DNA of 64,000 nucleotides from Capnocytophaga gingivalis ATCC 33624 (GCF_000174755.1 NZ_ACLQ01000019.1:273981-337980); one strand, 5' to 3'; shown: positions 16,460-26,843, numbered from the stretch's first letter. The notes: generated from the letters alone by a model not told the origin. Made by a program: numbers and translations.

Positions 16460-16932
16460 GGGGTTACCACTTCTATATTTACTTGTAGATTCCCTTTGTT
16501 AGGATTGTCTGTAATGTCCATAAAGGCTTTACGAGAGAGGTCTAACTCTTTTCCTTTGGTAAAGGGGCCTCGGTCATTGACTTTTACCACTACTGATTTC
16601 CCGTTGACCACATTGGTCACTTTCAGATAAGTACCAAAAGGATAGGTACGATGTGCTGCTGTGAGTTTGTTGTTGCTGAACACCTCTCCACTGGCAGTCT
16701 TGCGTCCATTGAATTTGTTGTGATAATAGGAAGCTACTCCTGTAGTTGCCATAGTAGAGACTGTAGAAGAAGCGTCCGCTACTGATTTGTCTTTTTCAGA
16801 TGTTGTTTTTTTCTTTTTGACAACCGTTTTGCTATTTTTATGAGTTGCTTTTCGCTGTTGTGTCATTTTAGAACTATGGCAACTCACCAAAAGAAAGAAA
16901 CAACATAGCTTTAGGATAGAAGAAAGTTTCAT
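16456..16932 (-). CDS. rlpA: RlpA-family septal ring lipoprotein
   Basis: This 158-residue protein begins with a lipoprotein signal (LCCFFLLVSC, with the lipobox cysteine at about residue 18), followed by a Lys/Thr/Ser-rich linker. The double-psi beta-barrel domain shows GVASYYHNKFNGRKTASGEVF, LTAAHRTYPFGTYLKVTNVVNGKSVVVKVNDRGPF and LDLSRKAF. RlpA proteins act on peptidoglycan at the septum, as lytic transglycosylases in some species; the SPOR domain seen in others is absent. Translationally coupled to the UbiA-like gene. Confidence 0.9.
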   Translation of the reverse strand: MKLSSILKLCCFFLLVSCHSSKMTQQRKATHKNSKTVVKKKKTTSEKDKSVADASSTVSTMATTGVASYYHNKFNGRKTASGEVFSNNKLTAAHRTYPFGTYLKVTNVVNGKSVVVKVNDRGPFTKGKELDLSRKAFMDITDNPNKGNLQVNIEVVTP

Positions 16933-16952
16933 AAGGAATATAATTTAATTGG

Positions 16953-17483
16953 TTATTCTTGCATATATAAGTCGATAAGTCCTTCAGGGGTTTCCACTAT
17001 GATCTTTTTCTCTTTTCGATTGACCTCTTTGAGGAAGTTGTCATGTAGAGGAATAAGGATTTCCTTACCCTCATGCATTATTTCGAAAAGAGGTTGAGAG
17101 GAATTATCATTGATATGAGTGATGGTACCTATAGCCCCATAATTCACATCAAACACTTGAAAACCAATCACCTCATGATAATAGAACTTATTTCCTGTAA
17201 GCTTAGGCAAAAGGGTTAAGGGCAGGAATAAGTGATGCTTTAGGAGCACCTCAGCATCGCGCTCAGTATCGACCTCCTCGAACTTGATACGTAGTAGGTC
17301 GGACTTATGCAGATTACATTTTTCTATGAAAAAAGGAACCAGTTCCTTGCCTAGTTCGACAAAGACTGATTCCATATTTTCAAATAAGGAAAGATCATCC
17401 GTGTCGGTCTTGACAAGGACTTCCCCCTTGAAGCTGAATTTGGAGACAATTGTTCCTACAAAGAAGCAATCTTCCCTCCTCAT
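16953..17483 (-). CDS. rimM: ribosome maturation factor RimM
   Basis: This 176-residue protein has the N-terminal RimM domain (FFVGTIVSKFSFKGEVLVKTDTDD) and the C-terminal PRC barrel (YYHEVIGFQVFDVNYGAIGTITHI; ILIPLHDNFLKEVN). RimM binds S19 and assists 16S rRNA processing and 30S head assembly. The start overlaps the S16 stop (TAATG, 17481-17485), the usual rpsP-rimM coupling. Confidence 0.95.
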   Translation of the reverse strand: MRREDCFFVGTIVSKFSFKGEVLVKTDTDDLSLFENMESVFVELGKELVPFFIEKCNLHKSDLLRIKFEEVDTERDAEVLLKHHLFLPLTLLPKLTGNKFYYHEVIGFQVFDVNYGAIGTITHINDNSSQPLFEIMHEGKEILIPLHDNFLKEVNRKEKKIIVETPEGLIDLYMQE

Positions 17484-17998
17484 TAAGCTTCTGTTTCGTT
17501 AGCGGTTTCTTCAGAAGAAGATTCAGCAGGAGCTTCTGTAGCTTGAGCTTTAGCAACAATAGCCTCTTTGCGTTTTTGGCTATAAGCTTGTTCTGCTTTT
17601 ACGCTTTCTTGTTTGGCCGATGCTTTACCTTTTTGAAGAGCATCTTTCTTTTGGCTGATTTTTTGCTCTTTTTCACTAAGCCAAGCAGCGAATTTCGCAT
17701 CGGCTTGTTCTTGAGTAAGGGCACCTTTCTTCACCCCTCCTTGCAAGTGGTATTTTAGTAATACCCCTTTGTAAGAAAGGATACGACGTGCTGTCTCAGT
17801 AGGCTGTGCACCGAAGTGAAGCCACTTAACAGCTTCATCAATATCAATCTCTATCTGAGCAGGGTTAGTGTTAGGATTATAAGTTCCTATCTTTTGGAGG
17901 AACTTACCATCGCGGGGAGCTCGCACATCAGCAGCTACTACCCAATAAAAAGGTTTACCCTTTTTACCATGTCTTTGTAATCTAATTTTTACAGGCAT
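17483..17998 (-). CDS. rpsP: 30S ribosomal protein S16 with long C-terminal extension
   Basis: The true start is the ATG at 17998 (MPVKIRLQRHGKKGKPFYWVV); the frame stays open further upstream, but that part overlaps the promoter. The first ~85 residues are S16; the remaining ~85 form a charged Ala/Lys/Glu-rich extension ending EETANETEA, typical of Bacteroidota S16. It forms an operon with rimM. A short hairpin (GAGGT...ACCTC, 18014-18028) lies in its leader and could mediate regulation, which is unproven. Confidence 0.95.
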   Translation of the reverse strand: MPVKIRLQRHGKKGKPFYWVVAADVRAPRDGKFLQKIGTYNPNTNPAQIEIDIDEAVKWLHFGAQPTETARRILSYKGVLLKYHLQGGVKKGALTQEQADAKFAAWLSEKEQKISQKKDALQKGKASAKQESVKAEQAYSQKRKEAIVAKAQATEAPAESSSEETANETEA

Positions 17999-18046
17999 AT
18001 TAAGACAATTAATGAGGTTCTCGACCTCTGTTATGTAATTTGGGCG

Positions 18047-18077
18047 CAAAAGTACTATTTTTTCTTCTGACAAACAA
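18047..18077 (-). promoter_or_regulatory. promoter of rpsP-rimM
   Basis: Minus strand: TACTTTTG at 18054-18047 and TTG at 18077-18075, spaced by 20 bp. This is a clear Bacteroidota promoter, leaving a leader of about 45 bases. Confidence 0.8.
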
Positions 18078-18173
18078 ACTTTTTTAAAAAAATAATAACC
18101 CTCCCCTATTCGTTTGATAATCAAAATAGTAAATGCTTTTGTGAGATTTATTCTAAAAAAGGATGGATATTTC

Positions 18174-18204
18174 TTGTTATTTCCAAATAAATTAAATATC
18201 TTTG
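18174..18204 (+). promoter_or_regulatory. promoter of atpD-atpC
   Basis: TTG at 18174-18176 and TATCTTTG at 18197-18204 with 20-bp spacing; the atpD start codon is 35 bp downstream. Confidence 0.8.
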
Positions 18205-18230
18205 CGCTCAAAATAATGCGCTTTTTTTAA

Positions 18231-19754
<1,524 letters not shown>

Positions 19755-19760
19755 GATATT

Positions 19761-20036
19761 ATGGTATTAGAAATAGTAACTCCAGAAGCTGTGCTTTATA
19801 AGGGAAAGGTGAGTGTTGTTACGCTTCCTGGTGCTAAGGGCTCTTTCCAGATATTGGAAAACCACGCTCCTATCGTCTCCCTCTTGGAAAAAGGCACTCT
19901 TTCTTTCAGGGAAAGTGAAGCTCCTACTATCTGTGTGCAAGAACGCTTTGCTCAAGAAAAAGGAGAATACACCCTACCTATAGAAGAAGGGGTAGTAGAA
20001 CAACAAGAAAACAAAATAATAGTACTTGCTCAATAG
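19761..20036 (+). CDS. atpC: F1 ATP synthase subunit epsilon (short form)
   Basis: This 91-residue protein contains only the N-terminal beta-sandwich domain (MVLEIVTPEAVLYKGKVSVVTLPGAKGSFQIL; NHAPIVSLLEKG). The C-terminal helical hairpin that inhibits ATP hydrolysis in many bacteria is absent, as is common in Bacteroidota. It starts 6 bp after atpD and is followed by a terminator. Confidence 0.92.
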   Translation: MVLEIVTPEAVLYKGKVSVVTLPGAKGSFQILENHAPIVSLLEKGTLSFRESEAPTICVQERFAQEKGEYTLPIEEGVVEQQENKIIVLAQ

Positions 20037-20063
20037 TTTATAAAGTTTAATTAGCTAAGTTAA

Positions 20064-20097
20064 AATGTAGGGGTCGAGTTTCTCTCGCCCCTACATT
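20064..20097 (+). terminator. terminator after atpDC
   Basis: The hairpin AATGTAGGGG-(T)-CGAG / CTCG-CCCCTACATT (20064-20097) is followed by a T-rich stretch. The outer TGTAGGGG...CGCCCCTACA pattern recurs in part at the helicase terminator (34437-34460), suggesting a repeated intergenic hairpin family. Confidence 0.7.
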
Positions 20098-20142
20098 GTA
20101 TTTTATGAATCATTTCTTTATCTCTTTCATTAAAATATTCAC

Positions 20143-21552
20143 ATGGGAAAAGACAAAAAACCTCTTTTGATAGAAAATGTTACCATAACCGATGCAGGTG
20201 CTAAAGGAAAAAGCATCGCACATGCTCCTGATGGTCGGGTTATCTTTGTAGATAATGCGGTGCCTGAGGATATTGTAGATATATTGGTAACTAAGAAAAA
20301 AAAGGCTTTCTATGAAGGGACAGCAGTGAAGTTCCACCAAGAGTCTCCACTGAGAGTAGTCCCCGTATGTGAGCACTTCACCTATTGTGGAGGGTGCCAA
20401 TGGCAACATATGAACTACCAAAGTCAGCTCCACTACAAGCAAAAAGAGGTAGAGAACAATCTTAAGCGATTGGGAGGGGTAACCCCTGAGGAGATCTTGC
20501 CTATTATAGGTTGTAACAAACCTTATTTTTATCGCAATAAGATAGAATTTTCCTTTAGTGAGACACGTTGGCTTACCCCTGAGGAGATTACAAGCAAAGA
20601 GGAAATCGCAGACCGTCAGGGTCTCGGATTCCATATCACTGGCGCTTGGGACAAGGTCTTGGACATTCGTAAGTGCCATCTGCAGGAAGATCCTTCCAAT
20701 GCTATTCGCAATAAGATTCGCGAATATGCACTCTCTTATGGCTACCCTTTCTACAATCCTCGCAGCCACTCAGGATGGTTGCGTACTATGATGATTCGTA
20801 TTTCCTCCATAGGGGAGATAATGCTCGTGATACAGTTCTTAGAGGAGAGAAAAGAGCCTCGGGAACAGCTACTTAACTATCTTCTATCGGAATTTCCTAC
20901 CCTTACCTCGTTACAATATATCATCAATAATAAACCCAATGATACTATCTATGACCAAGAGGTTATCTGCTATCATGGGAGGAACTTTATCTATGAAGAA
21001 ATGGAGGGATTGCGCTTTAAGATCAATGCTAAATCTTTCTTTCAGACCAACTCGACTCAGGCTTACGAACTCTACAAAGTAGTCAGAGACTTTGCCGCCC
21101 TCACAGGAGAGGAATTGGTATACGATCTCTATACAGGGACAGGTACTATTGCCCAGTTTGTCGCTAAAAAAGCTAAAAAAGTCATAGGAGTAGAAGCAGT
21201 ACCTGAAGCCATTGCTGATGCTAAGGAAAATGCTCAAAACAACCAAATAAGCAATGTAGATTTTTTTGTAGGAGATATGAAAAATGTCTTCAATGAAGAG
21301 TTTATCACCACTCATGGACTTCCTGATGTAATCATCACCGACCCACCTCGCGATGGTATGCATAAGGATGTAGTAGCTCAGATACTCCGTATAGCTCCCA
21401 AGAGGGTTGTCTATGTAAGTTGTAATAGCGCTACCCAAGCCCGAGACTTAGCCTTGCTACAAGAGAAGTATAAGGTGGTCAGAATATGTCCAGTAGATAT
21501 GTTTCCCCAGACCTATCACATCGAAAATATAGCCCTATTGGAGGCAAAGTAG
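20143..21552 (+). CDS. rlmD: 23S rRNA (uracil-5-)-methyltransferase RlmD
   Basis: This 469-residue protein has a TRAM domain at the N-terminus (about 6-65), the Fe-S cluster cysteines in CEHFTYCGGCQW (about 76-87) plus a later KCHLQ, the methyltransferase core VYDLYTGTGTIAQFVA, IITDPPRDGM and the catalytic VVYVSCNSATQARDL. RlmD makes m5U1939 in 23S rRNA. It stands alone, converging on the MerR gene. Confidence 0.92.
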   Translation: MGKDKKPLLIENVTITDAGAKGKSIAHAPDGRVIFVDNAVPEDIVDILVTKKKKAFYEGTAVKFHQESPLRVVPVCEHFTYCGGCQWQHMNYQSQLHYKQKEVENNLKRLGGVTPEEILPIIGCNKPYFYRNKIEFSFSETRWLTPEEITSKEEIADRQGLGFHITGAWDKVLDIRKCHLQEDPSNAIRNKIREYALSYGYPFYNPRSHSGWLRTMMIRISSIGEIMLVIQFLEERKEPREQLLNYLLSEFPTLTSLQYIINNKPNDTIYDQEVICYHGRNFIYEEMEGLRFKINAKSFFQTNSTQAYELYKVVRDFAALTGEELVYDLYTGTGTIAQFVAKKAKKVIGVEAVPEAIADAKENAQNNQISNVDFFVGDMKNVFNEEFITTHGLPDVIITDPPRDGMHKDVVAQILRIAPKRVVYVSCNSATQARDLALLQEKYKVVRICPVDMFPQTYHIENIALLEAK

Positions 21553-21580
21553 TCATAGTATTTGTCCTCCTTTTGGGTCT

Positions 21581-21907
21581 TTATAGCTCATTTTTGATAG
21601 ATAGCAGGGTCTGCTTAACCTTTTTAAGTTTTTCAATAATTTCTATAGTGGAGAGCAGCTCTTTGGGTTTTTCCTTGAGCTTTAGCTTAGCCCCTTCTAA
21701 GGTATGTCCCTGCTCTTCTACCAGATGATATATCTGGCGAATATTTTCTATGTCTTTGTCTGTATATCGGCGTGTCCCTTTGGGACTTTTCTTAGGAGAG
21801 AGTATTTCAAACTCTTTCTCCCAAAAGCGTATTTTTGAAGTATTCACGCCAAAGATATCAGCAACTTCCCCTATAGAATAATAGAGTTTTTTATAAGGAG
21901 TTGGCAT
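21581..21907 (-). CDS. MerR-family transcriptional regulator
   Basis: This 108-residue protein carries an N-terminal winged helix (YYSIGEVADIFGVNTSKIRFWEKEF; GTRRYTDKDIENIRQIYHL) followed by a short coiled-coil helix. It has no C-terminal ligand domain or metal-binding cysteines, so the inducer is unknown. Its start codon shares one base with the stop of the M23 peptidase gene, so the two are coupled; this pair is common in Flavobacteriia. Confidence 0.88.
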   Translation of the reverse strand: MPTPYKKLYYSIGEVADIFGVNTSKIRFWEKEFEILSPKKSPKGTRRYTDKDIENIRQIYHLVEEQGHTLEGAKLKLKEKPKELLSTIEIIEKLKKVKQTLLSIKNEL

Positions 21908-22881
21908 TAGTCTAACGATTGGTTTCCTTGAGAAGATTTCTTGAGCATCTCTGCATATTCTTCTGCTGATAAACTTCCATAATAGAAGTTGATAGGATTG
22001 AGGTGCTCCCCATTCTTCTTCACTTCATAATGCAAGTGAGGTGCCTCCGAACGCCCAGTGCTGCCTACATAGCCAATTACATCCCCTCGCTTTACTTTCT
22101 GTCCAGGGCGGACATTATATTGGCTTAGGTGTCCATAAAGTGTCTCATAGCCATATCCATGATCTATGCGAATATGTTCTCCATATCCAGAAGAGTTGCT
22201 ATCTGCTCTGGTTACCACTCCATCCCCTGTAGCATAGACAGCTGTTCCTGTAGGAGCAGAAAAGTCCATGCCATAATGGAATTTTCTTACTTTAGTAAAT
22301 GGATCTGTACGAAATCCATAACCAGAAGCCATACGCTTAAGATCCTTGTTTTGCACAGGCTGAATGGCAGGTAAGGCCTGTAGTAATTTTTCTTTTTCTT
22401 TGGCCAGAGCCGCAATATCATCCAAGGATTTGGACTGCACAGCCAGCTCTTTTTGAAGTGTTTCCAATCGCTTGGTCATATCAATTAGCATGGATGAATT
22501 GCTGAATTTTTCTAGATATTCATATCGATTGACCCCTCCAAAACCACTCTTTCTCTGTGCATCAGGGATAGGAGTCATCTCAAAATAAGTACGATAAAGC
22601 GTATTATCACGATCAGCTATACGATCTAGCACCTCTTCTGCTTGTTGCATTTTTTTGTTCAAAATGGCAAATTGTGTCTCATTCTCCTTAAGTTCTCTCC
22701 TGAGAGAAAGCTCTTTAGGGGTCTGCATAAAGTTGATATTGTAGAGGATTAGAACTATAATCAGCGCAAAGAGAAAAGAGGAAAGAAGAAAGAAAAATAA
22801 GTACTTGAGGCGCCTTTTCCTATTATTAATTTGTTTGAAGGACAGCGTCTCAGAATCGTAATAATATTTAATCTTTGCCAT
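21907..22881 (-). CDS. M23 (LytM-type) peptidoglycan endopeptidase
   Basis: This 324-residue protein has an N-terminal membrane anchor (YLFFFLLSSFLFALIIVLILY, 28-48), a coiled coil (about 60-165) and a C-terminal M23 domain: HYGMDFSAPTGTAVYATGDGVV, IRIDHGYGYETLYGHLS and SEAPHLHYEVKKNG. The zinc ligands H..D and HxH are intact, so it should cut peptide cross-links. A -7 box (TATTTTTG, 22922-22915) precedes it. Confidence 0.92.
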   Translation of the reverse strand: MAKIKYYYDSETLSFKQINNRKRRLKYLFFFLLSSFLFALIIVLILYNINFMQTPKELSLRRELKENETQFAILNKKMQQAEEVLDRIADRDNTLYRTYFEMTPIPDAQRKSGFGGVNRYEYLEKFSNSSMLIDMTKRLETLQKELAVQSKSLDDIAALAKEKEKLLQALPAIQPVQNKDLKRMASGYGFRTDPFTKVRKFHYGMDFSAPTGTAVYATGDGVVTRADSNSSGYGEHIRIDHGYGYETLYGHLSQYNVRPGQKVKRGDVIGYVGSTGRSEAPHLHYEVKKNGEHLNPINFYYGSLSAEEYAEMLKKSSQGNQSLD

Positions 22882-22914
22882 ACTTATTTCTTTATATTAG
22901 TTCTGTTACGGAGG

Positions 22915-22922
22915 CAAAAATA
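22915..22922 (-). promoter_or_regulatory. -7 box of the M23 peptidase gene
   Basis: TATTTTTG on the minus strand, followed by GCC, sits 34 bp before the start codon. No good TTG is seen at the expected distance. Confidence 0.45.
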
Positions 22923-23261
22923 CAATTTTTGTATTAAAGAAAAAAGCTTTTTATGATTTTTTACTTTTATTCATATTCTTCTCTATTACCCAAACGCTCT
23001 CTAAAGAAGACATGTTATTGCTCTTTATGCTACTTTTATGTACAAATCTAACTGTACAGTTAGAACATTAAATCCCTTGTCAGAAAACCCTTTCACAGAT
23101 AATAGTATTAGGCAAGATTCCTCCTATATTGCTTTTTACACTTTCTTTAGTTCCTTTATTCATATAGTTATCTTTGTCTTTTATACTACAACATATTCTC
23201 CAAAAACCCCTTGGAGAAAGTTATTAGCTCTAAATAAGTAACTATTTTATAAAGTCTTGAT
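22923..23261. other. intergenic stretch with no convincing gene
   Basis: This 339-bp gap is AT-rich. A 67-codon plus-strand frame (23038-23241) has no promoter, no Shine-Dalgarno-like sequence and unconvincing composition, so I do not call it. No hairpin or repeat stands out. Confidence 0.5.
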
Positions 23262-23672
23262 TTATTCATTTATTTCCCAAGGAAAATAACTATCATAACT
23301 CAAAAAGTGCAATTCAAAGCCACCTGCTACAATATGATATTGAATTCCTTTATTAACCCCTTCTGCAGAAAAAGTGAATAAATCCCCAACTCCATTATGA
23401 TTGTCAAGAAATCTGTTTTTATATATCTCATTCATTTCTTCTTGAGCTGTAAATACTATTGGATTTTCTGAAGTTAAATCTAATTCCCACATAGTAGGCA
23501 TATCTATATAGCAGACTTTTTTCAATATTATTTCCACTTGTTTGCCAAAAGAAGCATCCTTAGTTCCAAATAGTATTATCTCCTCTTCGTTAAAATCTAC
23601 CATATAAATATCAAGCCAAAGAAATTTTTTCAGAATAATATTTGCTTCTGCAATCTTGTTAGTTCTAATCAT
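23262..23672 (-). CDS. hypothetical soluble protein (136 aa)
   Basis: This acidic cytoplasmic-type protein has no signal peptide. It begins MIRTNKIAEANIILKKFLWL and contains FTFSAEGVNKGIQYHIVAGGFELHFLSYDSYFPWEINE at the C-terminus. Size, composition and position before other small accessory proteins resemble immunity proteins of polymorphic toxin systems, but I recognise no family. No partner toxin is adjacent. Confidence 0.55.
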   Translation of the reverse strand: MIRTNKIAEANIILKKFLWLDIYMVDFNEEEIILFGTKDASFGKQVEIILKKVCYIDMPTMWELDLTSENPIVFTAQEEMNEIYKNRFLDNHNGVGDLFTFSAEGVNKGIQYHIVAGGFELHFLSYDSYFPWEINE

Positions 23673-23933
23673 CTCTCAAATGTATTCATTAAAAATGTTT
23701 TTATAAAGTTTCCCTTAATATCCTACACAAGTAAGAACCTATCTTTTCAAACTATTATTGGGGAATTTTTCCAAACAAACAGTTCAATATGAACTTCATA
23801 AAGGGGAAAAGCTGTTCCATTCTTATTTTTAGGCAATGTTTCAAAAAGTTTATCTTCTACCCTTTTGGAAAAGACAAACTACTCCTCCCCTTTTCAGTAA
23901 ATATGAGCTTGGGACTTGTTTTTATACTTCATT

Positions 23934-24917
23934 TTATTGAAGATACTCGCTAAAAAACGCCTCCAACTTATCAAAAGGAATTACTCCAGCTTGATTGTCG
24001 TAAAAATCAGTATGGCGGGCATTAGGGACAATTAGCAGTTCTTTTTTCTCGCTTCCAACTAATTTGTAGGCATCTTCGCTCATATAGCGCGAATGAGCAT
24101 TTTCTCCTGCAATCATAAGAGTTGGTACCTCAATTTCATTAGCATAGGACAGTAGCGGGAAATTCATAAATGAAAGCAGCGTAGTGGCTGTCCAAACGTG
24201 ATTAGAAACTGAACGCTCGTGGAAACCTCGTGGTGTTTTGTAAAACTCAATATAATCATTTAAGAATTGAGGTACTTTATCGGAAGGAGTATTGGGCATA
24301 GGGTAACCTGGGGAGGGAGTTCCTGTTTCGGCATCCGTCCAACGAATAGCATTAAGCGAACGCTTCATTTCCAAACGCATTTCGGGGGTATTGGCATCAA
24401 AATAACCTTTGCTAAACACACGTGACATATCGTACATTACCATAGTAGCTACTGCCTTGATACGTGTATCGATAGCGGTAGCATTCAGGGCAAAGCCACC
24501 CCAACCACAGATGCCGATGATTCCTATTTTTTCTCTATCAACAAAAGGTTGGATTCCTAAGCAATCTACCGCTGCCGAAAAGTCTTCGGTATTGATATCG
24601 GGTGATGCTACATTACGAGGTTCTCCACCACTCTCTCCGGTATAGGAGGGGTCAAAAGCTAAGGTTACGAAGCCTCTTTCAGCCATTGTTTGGGCGTAAA
24701 ATCCTGAGGCTTGCTCTTTTACTGCTCCAAACCCACCGCAAACAGCAAGGGCAGCGAGCTTCTTATTTTTGGTGTTTTTTGGAAAATACAAATCGCCAAT
24801 AAGGGTGATACCATAACGGTTTTTGAACGATACTTTTTTGTGTTCAACTTTATCGCTTTTAGGGAAAATCTTATCCCAAGAAGCAGCATTTACAGGGGTT
24901 TCATCGTTTTTGTTCAT
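23934..24917 (-). CDS. alpha/beta hydrolase with cysteine at the nucleophile elbow
   Basis: This 327-residue protein of dienelactone-hydrolase / YcjY-like type has an oxyanion region AVCGGFGAVKEQASGFYAQTMAERGF, FDPSYTGESGGEPR, nucleophile elbow GICGWGG (about 140-146), an acid region TLMIAGENAHSR and catalytic His in NARHTDFYD. Cysteine replaces the usual serine in the elbow, as in dienelactone hydrolase. Substrate unknown. It lies at the end of an operon with a CPBP protease homologue and a TetR regulator. Confidence 0.82.
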   Translation of the reverse strand: MNKNDETPVNAASWDKIFPKSDKVEHKKVSFKNRYGITLIGDLYFPKNTKNKKLAALAVCGGFGAVKEQASGFYAQTMAERGFVTLAFDPSYTGESGGEPRNVASPDINTEDFSAAVDCLGIQPFVDREKIGIIGICGWGGFALNATAIDTRIKAVATMVMYDMSRVFSKGYFDANTPEMRLEMKRSLNAIRWTDAETGTPSPGYPMPNTPSDKVPQFLNDYIEFYKTPRGFHERSVSNHVWTATTLLSFMNFPLLSYANEIEVPTLMIAGENAHSRYMSEDAYKLVGSEKKELLIVPNARHTDFYDNQAGVIPFDKLEAFFSEYLQ

Positions 24918-24950
24918 ATTGCTAATATTTTAATTTATACGATTTATTCA

Positions 24951-25790
24951 TTATAAATGAAGACTCTCTTTACTTTTTCGTATTCTCCTTAGATACAAGC
25001 CTATAGCTAAGTATATAAATGTTGGGATGATGCCAAAAAGAGGAGATACTAAAAGTGTTTTATCGGGTGAAATAACAGTAAATCCTTCTGAAATGAGAGG
25101 GTTAAGAGCATCTTTCATTGAGTGCATCAAAACTACCAATAAGAGTGAACGCGAGAGAAAGAAAATTTCGGTGTACATTATTGTCCAAACAGCAATGACC
25201 ACAAGGCTCACCAAAACAAATAACTCTTTGCTATAAGGGAAAAAGGTTGCCTGATAAGTATCGCCTAAGAATACGAGATTGTATGGCAGGTGCCATATTT
25301 GGCAGACGAATGCCACCACTACATAAATCATCCATTCGTTTTTAGTGAGTTGTTCCATTTTTACGGTGAGATACCCTCGAAAAGCCGTCTCTTCTAAGAT
25401 ATTTTTGATAAAAACGGGTAAGAAAGCAGCTGCAAAAACAGGGAAATAAGCAGCAACACTAAACTTACTCACATCTACCCATCCTAATAGCTTGCCAACA
25501 AACATTGTTATACCAATAACCACGGGATAGACTACAATAGCAAAGATATACCAGCGAGTGTTTTGCTTGAAACAAGGTTTTAAAGGAAAATCTTTCCAGC
25601 CATCGCCATCGAAAAGGCGCAGCAAAATCATACACAGAATAGGAGTAGCAATAAAAATTCCTGATCCTAAAGACTCTAAATTAGAAGGCTCTCCAAGTAA
25701 CTGGTTTACCCCAATGCCTATCCATCCGCAAGAGATGGCTACCAAGCTAAATAGGATTACATTCCGAAGTGTTTTTTTATTGGTTCTCAT
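24951..25790 (-). CDS. CPBP-family intramembrane metalloprotease homologue
   Basis: This 279-residue protein has about eight membrane helices and the Abi/CPBP motifs EETAFRGYL (about 142-150), HLPYN (171) and HSMKDALN near 228, supplying the Glu-Glu, Arg and His residues of the active site. Family members include type II CAAX proteases and proteins for bacteriocin self-immunity. It lies between the TetR gene and the hydrolase gene and is probably controlled by that TetR protein. Confidence 0.85.
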   Translation of the reverse strand: MRTNKKTLRNVILFSLVAISCGWIGIGVNQLLGEPSNLESLGSGIFIATPILCMILLRLFDGDGWKDFPLKPCFKQNTRWYIFAIVVYPVVIGITMFVGKLLGWVDVSKFSVAAYFPVFAAAFLPVFIKNILEETAFRGYLTVKMEQLTKNEWMIYVVVAFVCQIWHLPYNLVFLGDTYQATFFPYSKELFVLVSLVVIAVWTIMYTEIFFLSRSLLLVVLMHSMKDALNPLISEGFTVISPDKTLLVSPLFGIIPTFIYLAIGLYLRRIRKSKESLHL

Positions 25791-25802
25791 ATTAAGGTAG
25801 AT

Positions 25803-26327
25803 TTATTTTAATATTTCTAAAATTTTATCTTCGTCATAAACAAGCATATCCACTGCGACCAATGAAGCAATACCGTGTGCCAACATCCAACCTTTAGCAA
25901 TGCTATTCTTGAGTTCTTCATCAGATAGGCTGCGGCACTCCTCACTATTTTTCATTATTTCTACTACTCGCTCACTTTCGGGAAAAATGTCAGTAAGTTT
26001 TACATTGGTAACATTATCCATATAAAAAGCCTTGAATAGGGCAGGTTCGGTGTGAGCCATCCAGACGTATCCGAGTCCTAAATCTAAAAGAGTATTGCCT
26101 GTTTTTGAGTAACTGAGCACTACACTCTGCAAGAAGGGCAGTGCTTTTTTGCAGATTTCAGCTCTTAATTCATCCATATTTTTATAAGACCAATAGATGG
26201 GCTGAGTGGAGCAACCAATTTGCTTGGCAATATTTCGAGCAGAAAGCACTGCAAAGCCTTCCTTTCGTACCATCTCGAAGGCAGTTTCTATAATTACTTC
26301 TTGAGTTATTGTTGTTGGTTTCGGCAT
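25803..26327 (-). CDS. TetR/AcrR-family transcriptional regulator
   Basis: This 174-residue protein starts at the ATG at 26327 (MPKPTTITQEVIIETAFEMV); the longer frame upstream crosses the promoter. The N-terminal helix-turn-helix reads GFAVLSARNIAKQIGCSTQPIYWSYKNMDELRAEI; the C-terminal ligand domain is helical. It is first in an operon with the CPBP protein and the Cys-elbow hydrolase, and probably represses it through the operator-like palindrome at 26355-26366. Confidence 0.9.
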   Translation of the reverse strand: MPKPTTITQEVIIETAFEMVRKEGFAVLSARNIAKQIGCSTQPIYWSYKNMDELRAEICKKALPFLQSVVLSYSKTGNTLLDLGLGYVWMAHTEPALFKAFYMDNVTNVKLTDIFPESERVVEIMKNSEECRSLSDEELKNSIAKGWMLAHGIASLVAVDMLVYDEDKILEILK

Positions 26328-26354
26328 AAATTTCTTTATATAACAATCGTAATA

Positions 26355-26406
26355 TAACACCTGTTATTTTCGAGGCAAAAGTAACACATTTTTTTTGAAT
26401 CAACAA
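26355..26406 (-). promoter_or_regulatory. promoter and candidate TetR operator
   Basis: Minus strand: TACTTTTG at 26383-26376 and TTG at 26406-26404 are spaced by 20 bp. Just downstream in the leader lies the palindrome TAACACCTGTTA (26355-26366), well placed for autorepression by the TetR protein. Confidence 0.6.
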
Positions 26407-26473
26407 AATTTTAAATCAGAAAATAGAAAAACTACCTGTCAAACTAGCAAATACAACTTGTTTTATAGGGGAT

Positions 26474-26839
26474 TTACCTTTTATCTACAATACAAAAATC
26501 TACTCCATTGCCTTCTATATAAAGGTTTACAATAGTGACGTTCTTATTTTGCAATTTGAGTTCAAAAGCCTTTATCTTATCCCCGATAATTTCATCAACC
26601 GAGAAAACACCTTCATTAACTAATTGAGATTGTTTATCCAACAAAGAAATAAGCGCTTCGGGAATGTTATAAGTAGTGGTAATCTCCCCTACAAAATGCT
26701 GATATTGTATGTCCTTAGCCTGATACGTTCTATGCCAATGGTAGGTGATTTTCCAAAAAGGAGTATTGTGGCTATCGGTAATAAGGTCTATTAAATTCAT
26801 ATCAATCATAAAAACCACTTTCTCGCAGTTGGACTTCAT
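26474..26839 (-). CDS. hypothetical immunity-like protein (121 aa)
   Basis: This soluble protein starts MKSNCEKVVFMIDMN or at the internal MIDMNLIDL. It contains NTPFWKITYHWHRTY and ends IYIEGNGVDFCIVDKR-like (LYIEGNGVDFCIVDKR). No family recognised. It is last in a same-strand run of five small proteins with gaps of a few bases, an arrangement typical of immunity-gene cassettes. Confidence 0.55.
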   Translation of the reverse strand: MKSNCEKVVFMIDMNLIDLITDSHNTPFWKITYHWHRTYQAKDIQYQHFVGEITTTYNIPEALISLLDKQSQLVNEGVFSVDEIIGDKIKAFELKLQNKNVTIVNLYIEGNGVDFCIVDKR

Positions 26840-26843
26840 ACTG

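Noticed and set aside
17999..18211. Upstream extension of the S16 frame
   Set aside because: It crosses the rpsP promoter; the S16 N-terminus MPVKIRLQRHG is at 17998.
23038..23241. 67-codon plus-strand frame in the gap after the M23 peptidase gene
   Set aside because: No promoter, no ribosome-binding sequence, poor composition and no recognisable features.
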